17,347 nt of DNA, from positions 1 to 17,347 of the forward strand of contig CBESOB010000036.1 in assembly GCA_965530995.1 (NCBI GenBank), given 5' to 3'. Origin of the DNA: JABABD01 sp965530995. GTDB lineage: Bacteria > Bacteroidota > Bacteroidia > Flavobacteriales > Flavobacteriaceae. The notes under the pieces were generated by a model, which worked only from the letters and a program-made list of their open reading frames with translations, was not told the DNA's origin and searched no databases. The position numbers were made by a program, and so were the translations under genes. Positions 1 to 6,758 of this stretch are shown here, piece after piece (the stretch's first letter is position 1; the number at the start of each line of letters is the position of its first letter).

Positions 1-54
1 CTTCCCGACATGAAGCCAAGAAATACGATCTGGATTATTTGCGGTTAAAGGCAT
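1..54 (-). CDS. fahA: fumarylacetoacetase, N-terminal fragment (probable)
   Basis: This is the start of a gene running off the left edge on the minus strand. An ATG at 54-52 opens a frame that stays open to base 1 and reads MPLTANNPDRISWLHVGK. From memory, flavobacterial fumarylacetoacetases begin with a closely similar peptide before the conserved DFPIQNIPFGVF stretch, and fahA often lies next to glyA in these genomes. The enzyme hydrolyses 4-fumarylacetoacetate to fumarate and acetoacetate, the last step of tyrosine and homogentisate catabolism, in the cytoplasm. Only 18 codons are visible, so no catalytic residue can be checked. The 110-bp gap to glyA would hold divergent promoters. The main alternative is a plus-strand gene ending at 54 (frame 3, C-terminus ...DYLRLKA), which cannot be excluded. 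Confidence 0.6.
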   Translation of the reverse strand, partial: MPLTANNPDRISWLHVGK

Positions 55-103
55 GACCAATTGTTGATTAGTTGTTATTAATTTCTAAGTAAATATATGT
101 TTT

Positions 104-137
104 TTGTGACATAAAACTAATGTATTCATTATTTTTG
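104..137 (+). promoter_or_regulatory. glyA promoter, Bacteroidota type
   Basis: A TTG at 104-106 and TATTTTTG at 130-137, separated by 23 bp, match the Bacteroidota housekeeping pattern (-33 TTTG/TTG and -7 TAnnTTTG). The predicted start of transcription near 142-144 leaves a leader of about 20 nt before the glyA ATG. Spacing is at the long end of the usual range, so the -7 element is the stronger part of the call. Confidence 0.55.
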
Positions 138-164
138 ATACATATTCAATTATAGGAAAAATTT

Positions 165-1451
165 ATGCAACGAGACGAACAAATATTCGAATTAATACAA
201 GCGGAAAAAGAGCGACAACTCAATGGTATTGAGCTTATTGCATCTGAAAATTTTGTTAGTGACCAAGTGATGGAAGCTACAGGTTCAGTACTTACCAATA
301 AGTATGCTGAAGGCTATCCGGGTAAGCGCTATTATGGAGGTTGTGCCGTGGTCGATGAAGTTGAAACTCTGGCAATAGAACGTGCTAAGACCTTATTTGG
401 TGCAGAATGGGCGAATGTACAACCACATTCAGGGAGTCAGGCGAATACAGCTGTTTTTGCTGCTTGTTTGAAACCTGGTGATAAGATTCTAGGCTTCGAT
501 CTGTCTCATGGCGGCCATTTAACGCATGGGTCTCCAGTGAATTTTTCTGGAAAACTTTACAATCCGGTTTTCTATGGTGTAGAGAAGAGCACAGGTACAA
601 TTGATTATGATAAACTTGAAGAGATTGCCACAAGAGAGAAACCACAAATGATCATTGCTGGGGCATCTGCATATTCTCGCGATATGGATTTCAAGCGTTT
701 CCGCGAAGTGGCCGATAAGGTAGGTGCACTTTTATTAGCAGATATATCGCATCCAGCAGGGCTTATAGCCAAAGGAATTTTGAACGATCCATTACAACAT
801 TGTCATATTGTTACAACAACAACTCATAAAACCCTTCGTGGGCCGCGTGGTGGGATGATCATGATAGGGACCGATTTTGAAAACCCATTTGGACTGAAAT
901 TAAAGAATGGTAATTTGAAGAAAATGTCATCACTATTGGATTCGGCAGTATTTCCAGGAAATCAAGGAGGTCCATTAGAACATGTCATTGCTGCCAAGGC
1001 CATTGCATTTGGTGAAGCCTTGACAGATGAATTTATGCACTATATGCTGCAGGTTAAAAAAAATGCAGCAGCCATGGCCAAGGCATTCGTGGACAGAGGA
1101 TATCATATCATTTCAGGAGGAACAGATAACCACATGATGCTTATCGATCTACGAAACAAGAACATTACTGGTAAAGATGCTGAGAATGCTTTAGGTGTCG
1201 CCGAGATCACCGTGAACAAGAATATGGTGCCTTTTGATGATAAGAGCCCATTTGTGACTTCTGGCATTCGTGTTGGTACAGCAGCGATAACCACTAGAGG
1301 TCTTATGGAATCTGATATGGAAGCCATTGTTGAATTGATAGATGAGTCCCTTATGAATTACGAAGACGAAGCCAAGTTAGAGGCTATTAGTCATAAGGTG
1401 AATGCGATGATGAAGGGTAAACCCTTGTTTGCGAGTAGTGTTGTGGCTTAA
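165..1451 (+). CDS. glyA: serine hydroxymethyltransferase
   Basis: This is a PLP-dependent cytoplasmic enzyme interconverting serine plus tetrahydrofolate with glycine plus 5,10-methylenetetrahydrofolate, the main source of one-carbon units. The 428-residue length fits bacterial SHMT (about 415-430). Family landmarks are visible in order: IELIASENF (22-30), NKYAEGYPGKRYYGG (45-59), the substrate region VQPHSGSQAN (85-94), LADISHPAGLIA (191-202), and the PLP-lysine motif TTTTHKTLRGPRGG with K222 as the Schiff-base lysine. PGNQGGPLEH follows. ATG 165 is preceded by an A-rich leader with no clear Shine-Dalgarno sequence, as is usual in Bacteroidota. It is monocistronic by appearance, divergent from the probable fahA and followed by an inverted repeat at 1483-1510. 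Nothing odd is seen in the protein. Confidence 0.98.
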   Translation: MQRDEQIFELIQAEKERQLNGIELIASENFVSDQVMEATGSVLTNKYAEGYPGKRYYGGCAVVDEVETLAIERAKTLFGAEWANVQPHSGSQANTAVFAACLKPGDKILGFDLSHGGHLTHGSPVNFSGKLYNPVFYGVEKSTGTIDYDKLEEIATREKPQMIIAGASAYSRDMDFKRFREVADKVGALLLADISHPAGLIAKGILNDPLQHCHIVTTTTHKTLRGPRGGMIMIGTDFENPFGLKLKNGNLKKMSSLLDSAVFPGNQGGPLEHVIAAKAIAFGEALTDEFMHYMLQVKKNAAAMAKAFVDRGYHIISGGTDNHMMLIDLRNKNITGKDAENALGVAEITVNKNMVPFDDKSPFVTSGIRVGTAAITTRGLMESDMEAIVELIDESLMNYEDEAKLEAISHKVNAMMKGKPLFASSVVA

Positions 1452-1482
1452 TAATTTCTGAAAATAGAATAAGTTTGTTCAT

Positions 1483-1510
1483 ATTCTCCTCTTAAATTTA
1501 AGAGGAGAAT
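1483..1510. terminator. perfect 28-bp palindrome, probable glyA terminator
   Basis: The left arm ATTCTCCTCTTAAA (1483-1496) is followed without a spacer by its exact reverse complement (1497-1510). In RNA this would form a stem of about 12 bp with a tight A/U-rich loop. It lies 32 bp after the glyA stop. The T-run (T5 at 1519-1523) begins 8 nt past the stem, so it is not a textbook intrinsic terminator. Position between convergent genes supports a terminator role. Confidence 0.5.
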
Positions 1511-1520
1511 GAATTCTGTT

Positions 1521-1691
1521 TTTATAAGAAATCAGAAGAAAGAGGAGTTTTATTAAAACTTTGTGCTCTAATATACTATCTAACTCTCCGAATTTTTCTT
1601 TTGGAAAAATCCACCTCTCTTTAACAAAAGAGAGGAACAAGTATTGAGGTTATTAGATCTTCATTACTTTATAAAAACCAGAAGAAACAAG
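1521..1691. repeat. imperfect direct repeats flanking a hairpin-rich spacer
   Basis: TTTATAA-GAAAT-CAGAAGAAA at 1521 onward recurs as TTTATAA-AAAC-CAGAAGAAA at 1668 onward, differing by one indel and one or two substitutions. The copies bracket about 120 bp of non-coding sequence holding the two hairpins at 1592-1635. This could be the remnant of a small non-autonomous element with flanking duplications, or chance in AT-rich DNA. No ORF is inside. Confidence 0.25.
1592..1635 (-). terminator. tandem hairpins, candidate terminator of the beta-helix gene
   Basis: Two hairpins lie in tandem between the convergent stops of glyA and the beta-helix lipoprotein. One has arms CCTCTCTTT (1614-1622) and AAAGAGAGG (1627-1635) with a 4-nt loop. 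The other has ATTTTTC (1592-1598) and GAAAAAT (1604-1610) with a 5-nt loop. Read on the minus strand, the first stem is followed within a few bases by a T-rich stretch, as expected for termination of transcription arriving from the 1693-3255 gene. The same structure could instead belong to a dispersed intergenic repeat. Confidence 0.35.
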
Positions 1692-1692
1692 A

Positions 1693-3255
1693 TTAGTTCT
1701 CAAAAACGATGCTTTGATAGGCTCCAATATCTGGAGAGGTCACTCTTGAAACACCCAATAGATCAAAAGGTATTTGCAGAGCTGCATTGACATCACCAAT
1801 GTTATTTCCTGCAGATTCTTCACCGATCATCATTAAGTTCAGGCTTGAGTCCTTGAAGTCTGGTGACCCATCCGTAATGATGTTATTGTAAAGTGTAGAG
1901 TTCGAGAAATCATAATTAGGATTACTATCAAAGTTGCCATTGGGATCATTGAATCTTAATAAGCTTGTATTAAAATTAAAATTGAATGCTGCACCTTCAA
2001 TCGGATCAAGCAGAAATTCAATATTCTCATTCCCATAAATGATGCAGTTCGTGAAGTTGGCTTCTGTTAGGTCATTCACAGTTGCGTTATTATTCTCATC
2101 TAGAACGAAATTATTCAATAGGAGCGAAGGGAATTGTCTAAAACTGTTGTTCCAATAGTTCGTAATGGTGCAATGTGTAAAATTGTATTTACCACCTAAA
2201 GTCCCTGCAAAGGAGGATTGGCCAGAATTATTGATGACGATATTTTCGGCTAATATGGATGTGGCCCTAGCCAAAATTCCAAAATTACTAGAATTATAGA
2301 TTTGTGTGTTTCTAACCACTAATTTATTATCAGTAGTCAATGGATTTGGTTCATTATCACTCACAATTCCCACGGTAGCATTTTTAATGGTGGCATATTC
2401 AATTTCATTATCTAAACTCCCTTGAAATAACCAAATGGTTCCCCATTGTCCCGGCACATCAGAAAAACCGGGTTCCAAACGATCACCTTCAAAAATGACT
2501 TCATTTTCCAATAATTCAGTGTCAGTGCTTAATTCACCATTAACTTTTAAAGTTCCCTGATCGGTTACAAGAAGTCCTGAATTTGCATGAAAATGAACAC
2601 GAGTACCAGCATCGAAAGTTAATGTCTTATTAGCGCCAACAGCAGCGTATCCATAAATAACATAAGGTTTTTCATTGGTAAAATTGAGTTCATCATCTTC
2701 CAAATAACGACCTTGTATTTCGGTATCTACCGATTCACCATTTATATCTAGGGTTAAGGTTTCAATGATTCCTGTAGACCCATCGCGATCTGGAAAAATG
2801 AATGTGGCATCTTTTACTAGGGTTACCAATTCTACTTTTTGCTGATTTCCACCCGAATCAAACTCTATGGCATCTGTATAAAGGAATTCACCATTCGTAT
2901 TGGGCAGGTTATTAATGTCAATGGTAGTTTCTACGAATATGAATATGCTGTCTTCAGCGAGCACCTGAACGTCCTCAAACGACCTTCCTGGAATGCCATC
3001 AACATTTAAGCGATATTCTGAAGCATCACCTAATGCTAGTCTGACACTTGGAATACTAAGGTCATTATTACTTCTATTGTATACTTTAAGATTATAGGTG
3101 CTAGAGCCAATATTAGTAAAAACAGTGTCTAGGTACACTGTGTCCTTCGAGAATTCTAAGTTTCCGGTACTTGGGGCAAGGTCAAATTCCTTGCGACAAG
3201 AACTCCAAGAGATTAGAAAAACAAGGGTAAGTACAAAATAGAGGCTTTTTTTCAT
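1693..3255 (-). CDS. right-handed beta-helix surface/periplasmic lipoprotein
   Basis: This is a predicted 520-residue lipoprotein. MKKSLYFVLTLVFLISWSSC gives a short signal peptide and lipobox with lipidated C20. Residues of about 30-125 read like an Ig-like/DUF1573-type domain (DTVFTNIGSSTYNLKVYN, then FVETTIDINN). From about 200 to 440 the chain is rich in N, I and short beta turns (HFHANSGLLV, YNSSNFGILARATSILAENI, FTNCIIYGNENIEF), typical of right-handed parallel beta-helix repeats. The C-terminus, with LLGVSRVTSPDIGAYQS, resembles the DiGAYE ending of choice-of-anchor Q beta-helix proteins. Such folds often bind or cleave polysaccharide, but no catalytic set can be named. Residues after the lipid cysteine are RKEFD, compatible with a surface-export signal. 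It lies 77 bp downstream of the thioesterase on the same strand and may be cotranscribed. Exact function is unknown. Confidence 0.85.
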   Translation of the reverse strand: MKKSLYFVLTLVFLISWSSCRKEFDLAPSTGNLEFSKDTVYLDTVFTNIGSSTYNLKVYNRSNNDLSIPSVRLALGDASEYRLNVDGIPGRSFEDVQVLAEDSIFIFVETTIDINNLPNTNGEFLYTDAIEFDSGGNQQKVELVTLVKDATFIFPDRDGSTGIIETLTLDINGESVDTEIQGRYLEDDELNFTNEKPYVIYGYAAVGANKTLTFDAGTRVHFHANSGLLVTDQGTLKVNGELSTDTELLENEVIFEGDRLEPGFSDVPGQWGTIWLFQGSLDNEIEYATIKNATVGIVSDNEPNPLTTDNKLVVRNTQIYNSSNFGILARATSILAENIVINNSGQSSFAGTLGGKYNFTHCTITNYWNNSFRQFPSLLLNNFVLDENNNATVNDLTEANFTNCIIYGNENIEFLLDPIEGAAFNFNFNTSLLRFNDPNGNFDSNPNYDFSNSTLYNNIITDGSPDFKDSSLNLMMIGEESAGNNIGDVNAALQIPFDLLGVSRVTSPDIGAYQSIVFEN

Positions 3256-3332
3256 TCAGTAAAGGTAAATAAATGCACTTTAAGTGCTAAAAATATAACT
3301 TTTGAAATTATGATTTATTATCTCTCTATAGT

Positions 3333-3722
3333 TTAATTGAACAAATTGCTAATTTCTTCAGGAATACGCGTTGGCTTTAGAGTGGCTTTGGTTAACAAAC
3401 AAAAATTGGTTTCAGATTTCACGAGGAGTTTATTTGTATTCTCATTATACATTTCTACTACTCTTATTGATTTGACACCTTTTGTAAGTATCACATAGGT
3501 TTTAAGTTTTATCATATCATTAAAGAAAGCTGCATTTTTATAATCTATATGATGTTTTAGAACAACCCAAACATAAGATTTAAGCATATCTGGGGTCGCT
3601 TTATTGTACCAATGTGCTTTTGAGACATCATTAATCCATTGCACATACCGCACATTGTTGACATGATTGAGTTCGTCAAGGTCGTTTTGTGTTACGGTAA
3701 TGGTTTGTTCGAAGACTTGCAT
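3333..3722 (-). CDS. acyl-CoA thioesterase, hotdog (4HBT) family
   Basis: This 129-residue protein has the size of a single hotdog domain. The N-terminal signature DLDELNHVNNVRYVQWI (residues 14-30) matches the 4HBT pattern D-x-D-x-x-G/N-H-V-N-N-x-x-Y, and Asp16 is the likely catalytic acid by analogy with YbgC/FcoT-like thioesterases. The following VWVVLKHHIDYKNAAFFNDMIKLKTYV is the long helix/strand part of the fold. It would hydrolyse acyl-CoA thioesters in the cytoplasm; chain length and substrate cannot be told. Its ATG (3720-3722) lies 3 nt after the stop of the upstream glutaminyl cyclotransferase gene, so the two are very probably translated from one mRNA although one product is exported and the other is not. 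Confidence 0.88.
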   Translation of the reverse strand: MQVFEQTITVTQNDLDELNHVNNVRYVQWINDVSKAHWYNKATPDMLKSYVWVVLKHHIDYKNAAFFNDMIKLKTYVILTKGVKSIRVVEMYNENTNKLLVKSETNFCLLTKATLKPTRIPEEISNLFN

Positions 3723-3725
3723 AGT

Positions 3726-4772
3726 TTACTTTTCAAGTATTGCTACCTCGAATAATTTGTCCCACTTCTTGCCGGTTACAAAAAGGGTCTTGGTTTCAGG
3801 GTTGTATGCGATACCATTCAAGACATCGAGTTTGTCGTGTTTGGTTACAAGTTTCTTTAATGGCGAAAAATCAATAACGCCTTCAACAGCACCGTTTTGT
3901 GCATTGATGATAGCCACACCGTCCTTTTGATACCGGTTGGCAAAGATCTTTCCGTCAACCCATTCCAACTCATTAATACCGACAATTTTACCTTTATTGG
4001 TGTATACTTGAATCTTATCATCGACGGTAAGTGTTTCAGGACTCAATTCATAGATGTATTCTGTCCCGTCAGATTGATAGATGGTATTATCTGATGGGTC
4101 GTGCGCCAATCCCCAACCTTCTTTACTATGCCCGTATTTAAAACTGCTTTCCTTTTCCAAGGTTTCGACATTGTAAACGAACCCAATTTTTTCTCGCCAT
4201 GTCAATTGATAGACCTTATCATTAACTATAGTGATGCCTTCAGCAAAATAAGTATCACTAAGATTTACATTTTTTTTAGGTTTCCCTGTTTTATAGTCAA
4301 CAATTCGGAGTTTGGACTCTTTGTATTGCCCCGTACTTTCATATAACTGACCTTTATAGAATTCGAGACCTTGTGTATACGATGTAATATCATGAGGATA
4401 TTCATTGATGATCTTATAGCTATAAACTTTAGGTTTTTCATTGTTGAGTATAACAATGTTCTGCTTTATTATTTCCTGCTTATCATCATAAGAAACAAGG
4501 GCTTCAATAATTTGCTTACCCAACTTCTCGGTATCTAGAAGTTCATTAGCAGATATTGATTTGCCAGATAATTTATAGGTTACGGATTTCACATCATGAT
4601 TCTTTGGATTCGCAATCGAAAGATCAAGTGTTTCGCCAATGGTCATATTATTTCCTTTAGCATTCGTAACTATATTGAAATCACTTTTCTTAGGGCCATT
4701 ATTACTACCGCAAGAGATTATGAATAAGCTTAAAAGCAAGATTAATAAGGGTTTATATGAAGACATGTACAT
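3726..4772 (-). CDS. glutaminyl-peptide cyclotransferase, lipoprotein
   Basis: This is a plant-type/bacterial five-bladed propeller glutaminyl cyclase (Pfam Glu_cyclase_2), which converts N-terminal glutamine of peptides to pyroglutamate outside the cytoplasm. Conserved blocks are clear: SYTQGLEFYKGQLYESTGQYKES, YFAEGITIVNDKVYQLTWRE, EGWGLAHDP, QSDGTEYIYELSP, GINELEWVDGKIFANRY, DVLNGIAYNPETKTLFVTGKKWDKLFEV. A roughly 90-residue Ig-like N-terminal region precedes the propeller. The longest frame begins at a TTG (4785-4787), but I place the start at ATG 4772, giving MYMSSYKPLLILLLSLFIISC with a lipobox and lipidated C21; ATG 4766 is equally possible. The residues after the cysteine (GSNNGPKK) lack the acidic export signal seen in the neighbours, so periplasmic anchoring is likely. 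It is divergent from the SRP RNA. Confidence 0.93.
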   Translation of the reverse strand: MYMSSYKPLLILLLSLFIISCGSNNGPKKSDFNIVTNAKGNNMTIGETLDLSIANPKNHDVKSVTYKLSGKSISANELLDTEKLGKQIIEALVSYDDKQEIIKQNIVILNNEKPKVYSYKIINEYPHDITSYTQGLEFYKGQLYESTGQYKESKLRIVDYKTGKPKKNVNLSDTYFAEGITIVNDKVYQLTWREKIGFVYNVETLEKESSFKYGHSKEGWGLAHDPSDNTIYQSDGTEYIYELSPETLTVDDKIQVYTNKGKIVGINELEWVDGKIFANRYQKDGVAIINAQNGAVEGVIDFSPLKKLVTKHDKLDVLNGIAYNPETKTLFVTGKKWDKLFEVAILEK

Positions 4773-4818
4773 GTTAATTTTTGGCAAGGTATTTATTTCT
4801 AAATAGATAATGAAATCA

Positions 4819-4849
4819 TTGTGAAAAATTTAAAACTAACGTATCTTTG
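4819..4849 (+). promoter_or_regulatory. SRP RNA promoter, Bacteroidota consensus
   Basis: TTG at 4819-4821 and TATCTTTG at 4842-4849 are separated by 20 bp. The -7 hexamer is a full match to TAnnTTTG and the spacing is central in the known range. The predicted transcription start, 4-6 nt downstream, coincides with the first base of the terminal SRP RNA stem, so promoter and RNA support each other. Confidence 0.8.
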
Positions 4850-4852
4850 CAA

Positions 4853-4954
4853 CGGCAAGTCCTACACAACTAGCTCCTGTTTAATCCTCCAGGGCGGGAA
4901 CGCAGCAAAGGTCGACGGTCGTAGCAGTGTGATGTAGGTAGCTTGCCATTTTTT
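4853..4954 (+). ncRNA. ffs: signal recognition particle RNA, small bacterial type
   Basis: This is the RNA of the signal recognition particle, which with Ffh targets ribosomes making membrane and secreted proteins to FtsY and SecYEG. The outer stem GGCAAG (4854-4859) pairs with CTTGCC (4942-4947), and CCTACA (4861-4866) pairs with TGTAGG (4933-4938). The apical domain has the conserved GGAA tetraloop (4897-4900) on a GCG/CGC stem, followed by AGCA of the symmetric loop that binds the Ffh M domain. The segment TCCTCCAGGGCGGGAACGCA is characteristic of Bacteroidota SRP RNAs. T6 at 4949-4954 directly after the closing stem serves as terminator. The length of about 100 nt is the Alu-less form. 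Confidence 0.95.
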
Positions 4955-5010
4955 GTACATGAAATCCAAGGTTTTAAAGAGTAGCGAAAAAGCGCTTGTT
5001 GATTGAATGT

Positions 5011-5030
5011 ATTCCTGCGAAGGCAGGAAT
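5011..5030. repeat. ATTCCTGC hairpin, dispersed intergenic repeat type
   Basis: A perfect 8-bp stem ATTCCTGC (5011-5018)/GCAGGAAT (5023-5030) has a GAAG loop, followed by CTCATCAC. The sequence ATTCCTGCGAAGGCAGGAAT is, from memory, a widespread intergenic repeat in flavobacteria and other bacteria. It sits between the SRP RNA and the SDR gene and has no T-run, so it is unlikely to be a terminator. Confidence 0.6.
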
Positions 5031-5073
5031 CTCATCACTAAATTGGTATCTCTTTCTTTCCTATTTATTATTG

Positions 5074-5081
5074 TATTTTTG
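5074..5081 (+). promoter_or_regulatory. -7 element upstream of the SDR gene
   Basis: TATTTTTG is a full match to TAnnTTTG, 27 bp before the SDR ATG. The nearest upstream TTG (5043-5045) is 28 bp away, longer than the usual 17-23 bp, so only the -7 element is supported. Confidence 0.4.
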
Positions 5082-5108
5082 AGAAACTAACTTCAATAAA
5101 ATGTCCAT

Positions 5109-5912
5109 ATGTCAAGAGTCGTTCTTATCACTGGAGGTTCATCCGGAATAGGAAAATCCATTGGTGAGTATCTAACTGATAAAGGATTTACTGTGTATGG
5201 CACCAGTAGGAATCCGGAAAAATATCTTGATAGTAAATTCCCGATAATAGGTTTGGAGGTTACTGATTCTGGTGTAATTGAGACCTGTGTAAATAAGGTC
5301 ATTTCAGAAGCAGGAGGAATCGATATCCTAATAAACAATGCAGGTGTAGGAATCACAGGTCCTATAGAGGAAATCCCAGAAATTGAGATCAAGAATAATT
5401 TCGAGACCAATTTTTTTGGACCTATAAATGTTATAAAAGCTGCATTGCCTCAAATGCGTAGACAGCAGTCTGGACTAATAATAAATATCACATCCATTGC
5501 AGGATACATGGGCCTACCTTATAGAGGCGTATACAGCGCCAGTAAGAGTGCTTTGGGAATTCTTACAGAGGCCTACAGAATGGAACTTAAAAATTTCAAC
5601 ATACACATGGCGAATGTGGCACCTGGTGATTTTGCTACTAATATAGCCTCAGGTCGCTATCACGCGCCAGTAAAAGAAGATTCCCCATATAAAGAGTCCT
5701 ACGGAAACACGCTCAAGATGATGGATGAGCATGTAGATGCAGGACTGGATCCGCATCTAATGGCCAAAGTAATTCACAAGATAATCAACACGAAAAACCC
5801 CAAGGGTCATTATAAAGTAGGCACTTTTCTACAGAAGTTCTCTATTGTTCTTAAACGGCTTTTACCGGACAAAGTGTATGAGAACATACTGATGAATCAT
5901 TACAAGCTTTAG
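5109..5912 (+). CDS. short-chain dehydrogenase/reductase (SDR), classical
   Basis: This is a 267-residue NAD(P)-dependent oxidoreductase with a Rossmann fold. The cofactor glycine motif TGGSSGIG is at residues 8-15, NNAG at 76-79, catalytic Ser129 in INITSIAGYMG, and Y142-SAS-K146 completes the triad. Arg34 in GTSRNPEKY suggests NADP(H) preference, by inference from the usual basic residue in that region. PGDFATNI matches the P-G-x-[F/V]-x-T motif after the active site. The C-terminal LKRLLPDKVYENILMNHYKL is long and basic, as in SDRs that handle lipid or steroid-like substrates, but the substrate cannot be identified. ATG 5109 is chosen because the upstream ATG at 5101 is out of frame. A weak hairpin, ACAAGC/GCTTGT (5902-5920), overlaps the stop. 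Confidence 0.9.
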   Translation: MSRVVLITGGSSGIGKSIGEYLTDKGFTVYGTSRNPEKYLDSKFPIIGLEVTDSGVIETCVNKVISEAGGIDILINNAGVGITGPIEEIPEIEIKNNFETNFFGPINVIKAALPQMRRQQSGLIINITSIAGYMGLPYRGVYSASKSALGILTEAYRMELKNFNIHMANVAPGDFATNIASGRYHAPVKEDSPYKESYGNTLKMMDEHVDAGLDPHLMAKVIHKIINTKNPKGHYKVGTFLQKFSIVLKRLLPDKVYENILMNHYKL

Positions 5913-6070
5913 GGGCTTGTCAGTTATCTACAGATCGTTGAAAACAATTTTTTTTTAGTGCGTACTTGGACTTTTTGAGAAGGCTTTAAATCGTAAATTC
6001 GCATCTAAATTCTCCGAAGCATTAAGCGTAGGAGAAACCGAATCCAACACCTCTAAAACAAACTACATAC

Positions 6071-6724
6071 ATGAAATTTTTTATTGATACCGCTAACCTA
6101 GAACAGATCAAGGAAGCTCAGGACCTTGGAGTACTTGATGGAGTGACGACGAATCCATCTTTAATGGCCAAAGAAGGCATCACTGGGCATGATAATATAT
6201 TGAAACACTATGTTGACATCTGTAATATTGTAGATGGCGATGTGAGTGCCGAAGTCATTTCTACCGATTTTGAAGGTATGGTAAGAGAAGGTGAAGCATT
6301 GGCCGAACTGCATGACCAAATCGTCATCAAACTACCAATGATCAAAGATGGCATAAAGGCTTGTAAATATTTTAGTGATAAAGGGATAAAGACCAATGTG
6401 ACTTTAGTGTTTTCGCCTGGTCAAGCATTATTAGCAGCTAAAGCTGGGGCAACATATGTGTCTCCTTTTATTGGTAGATTGGATGATATCTCTACAGATG
6501 GTTTGAATCTTATTTCTGAAATTAGAATGATATATGACAACTATGGATTTGAAACAGAAATCTTGGCGGCATCAGTAAGACATACCATGCATGTGATCGA
6601 TTGTGCTAAACTTGGTGCTGATGTGATGACAGGACCTTTAAGCTCTATTGAAGGCCTATTAAAGCATCCATTAACCGATATTGGTCTCGCTAAGTTCTTG
6701 GCAGATTATAAGAAAGGAAATTAA
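6071..6724 (+). CDS. fsa: transaldolase, small FSA-like (subfamily 3B) type
   Basis: This is a 217-residue TIM-barrel class I aldolase of the pentose phosphate pathway, moving a dihydroxyacetone unit between sugar phosphates. Motifs are FIDTANLEQIKEA, GVTTNPSLMAKEG (24-36), the Schiff-base lysine K87 in IVIKLPM, TNVTLVFSPGQALLAAKAGATYVSPFIGRLDD (108-139) and ILAASVRHTMHV (164-175). Residues that separate transaldolase from true fructose-6-phosphate aldolase favour transaldolase: Glu61 (AEV) where E. coli FSA has Gln59, and Phe133 (SPF) where FSA has Tyr131. The usual database symbol for this small type is fsa or tal. The leader contains a TTCTCC (6010-6015)/GGAGAA (6031-6036) hairpin of unknown role. 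It shares a bidirectional terminator with the convergent TlpA-like gene. Confidence 0.95.
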   Translation: MKFFIDTANLEQIKEAQDLGVLDGVTTNPSLMAKEGITGHDNILKHYVDICNIVDGDVSAEVISTDFEGMVREGEALAELHDQIVIKLPMIKDGIKACKYFSDKGIKTNVTLVFSPGQALLAAKAGATYVSPFIGRLDDISTDGLNLISEIRMIYDNYGFETEILAASVRHTMHVIDCAKLGADVMTGPLSSIEGLLKHPLTDIGLAKFLADYKKGN

Positions 6725-6726
6725 AC

Positions 6727-6757
6727 AAAAAAGGCACAATTCAATTGTGCCTTTTTT
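6727..6757. terminator. bidirectional intrinsic terminator
   Basis: The near-perfect palindrome has arms AAAAAAGGCACAATT (6727-6741) and AATTGTGCCTTTTTT (6743-6757) around a single C. Each strand gives a GC-containing stem followed by U6, so it can terminate both the transaldolase (+) and the convergent TlpA-like gene (-). It occupies nearly all of the 34-bp gap between their stop codons. Confidence 0.92.
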
Positions 6758-6758
6758 G

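Noticed and set aside
1..54. Plus-strand frame 3 reading ...DYLRLKA then TGA at 52-54 as the end of an upstream gene
   Set aside because: It is plausible in composition, but the opposite strand reads a peptide I recognise as the start of fumarylacetoacetase with an ATG at 54. Only flanking sequence can settle it, so the fahA call is given moderate confidence.
3275..3287. Palindrome GCACTT-T-AAGTGC upstream of the beta-helix gene as an operator
   Set aside because: A single 6-bp symmetric site in AT-rich DNA with no partner site or recognised regulator is not enough to call.
3667..4346. Plus-strand ORFs of 65-87 codons opposite the thioesterase and cyclase genes
   Set aside because: They are antisense shadows of two clearly conserved minus-strand genes, show no family features and have no promoter or spacing of their own.
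5902..5920. Hairpin ACAAGC/GCTTGT over the SDR stop as a terminator
   Set aside because: The stem is only 6 bp and no T-run follows directly; the T-rich stretch begins about 28 bp later.
6071..6724. Fructose-6-phosphate aldolase (true FSA) as the activity
   Set aside because: Glu61 and Phe133 are the transaldolase-type residues where FSA has Gln and Tyr, so transaldolase is more likely despite the small FSA-like size.
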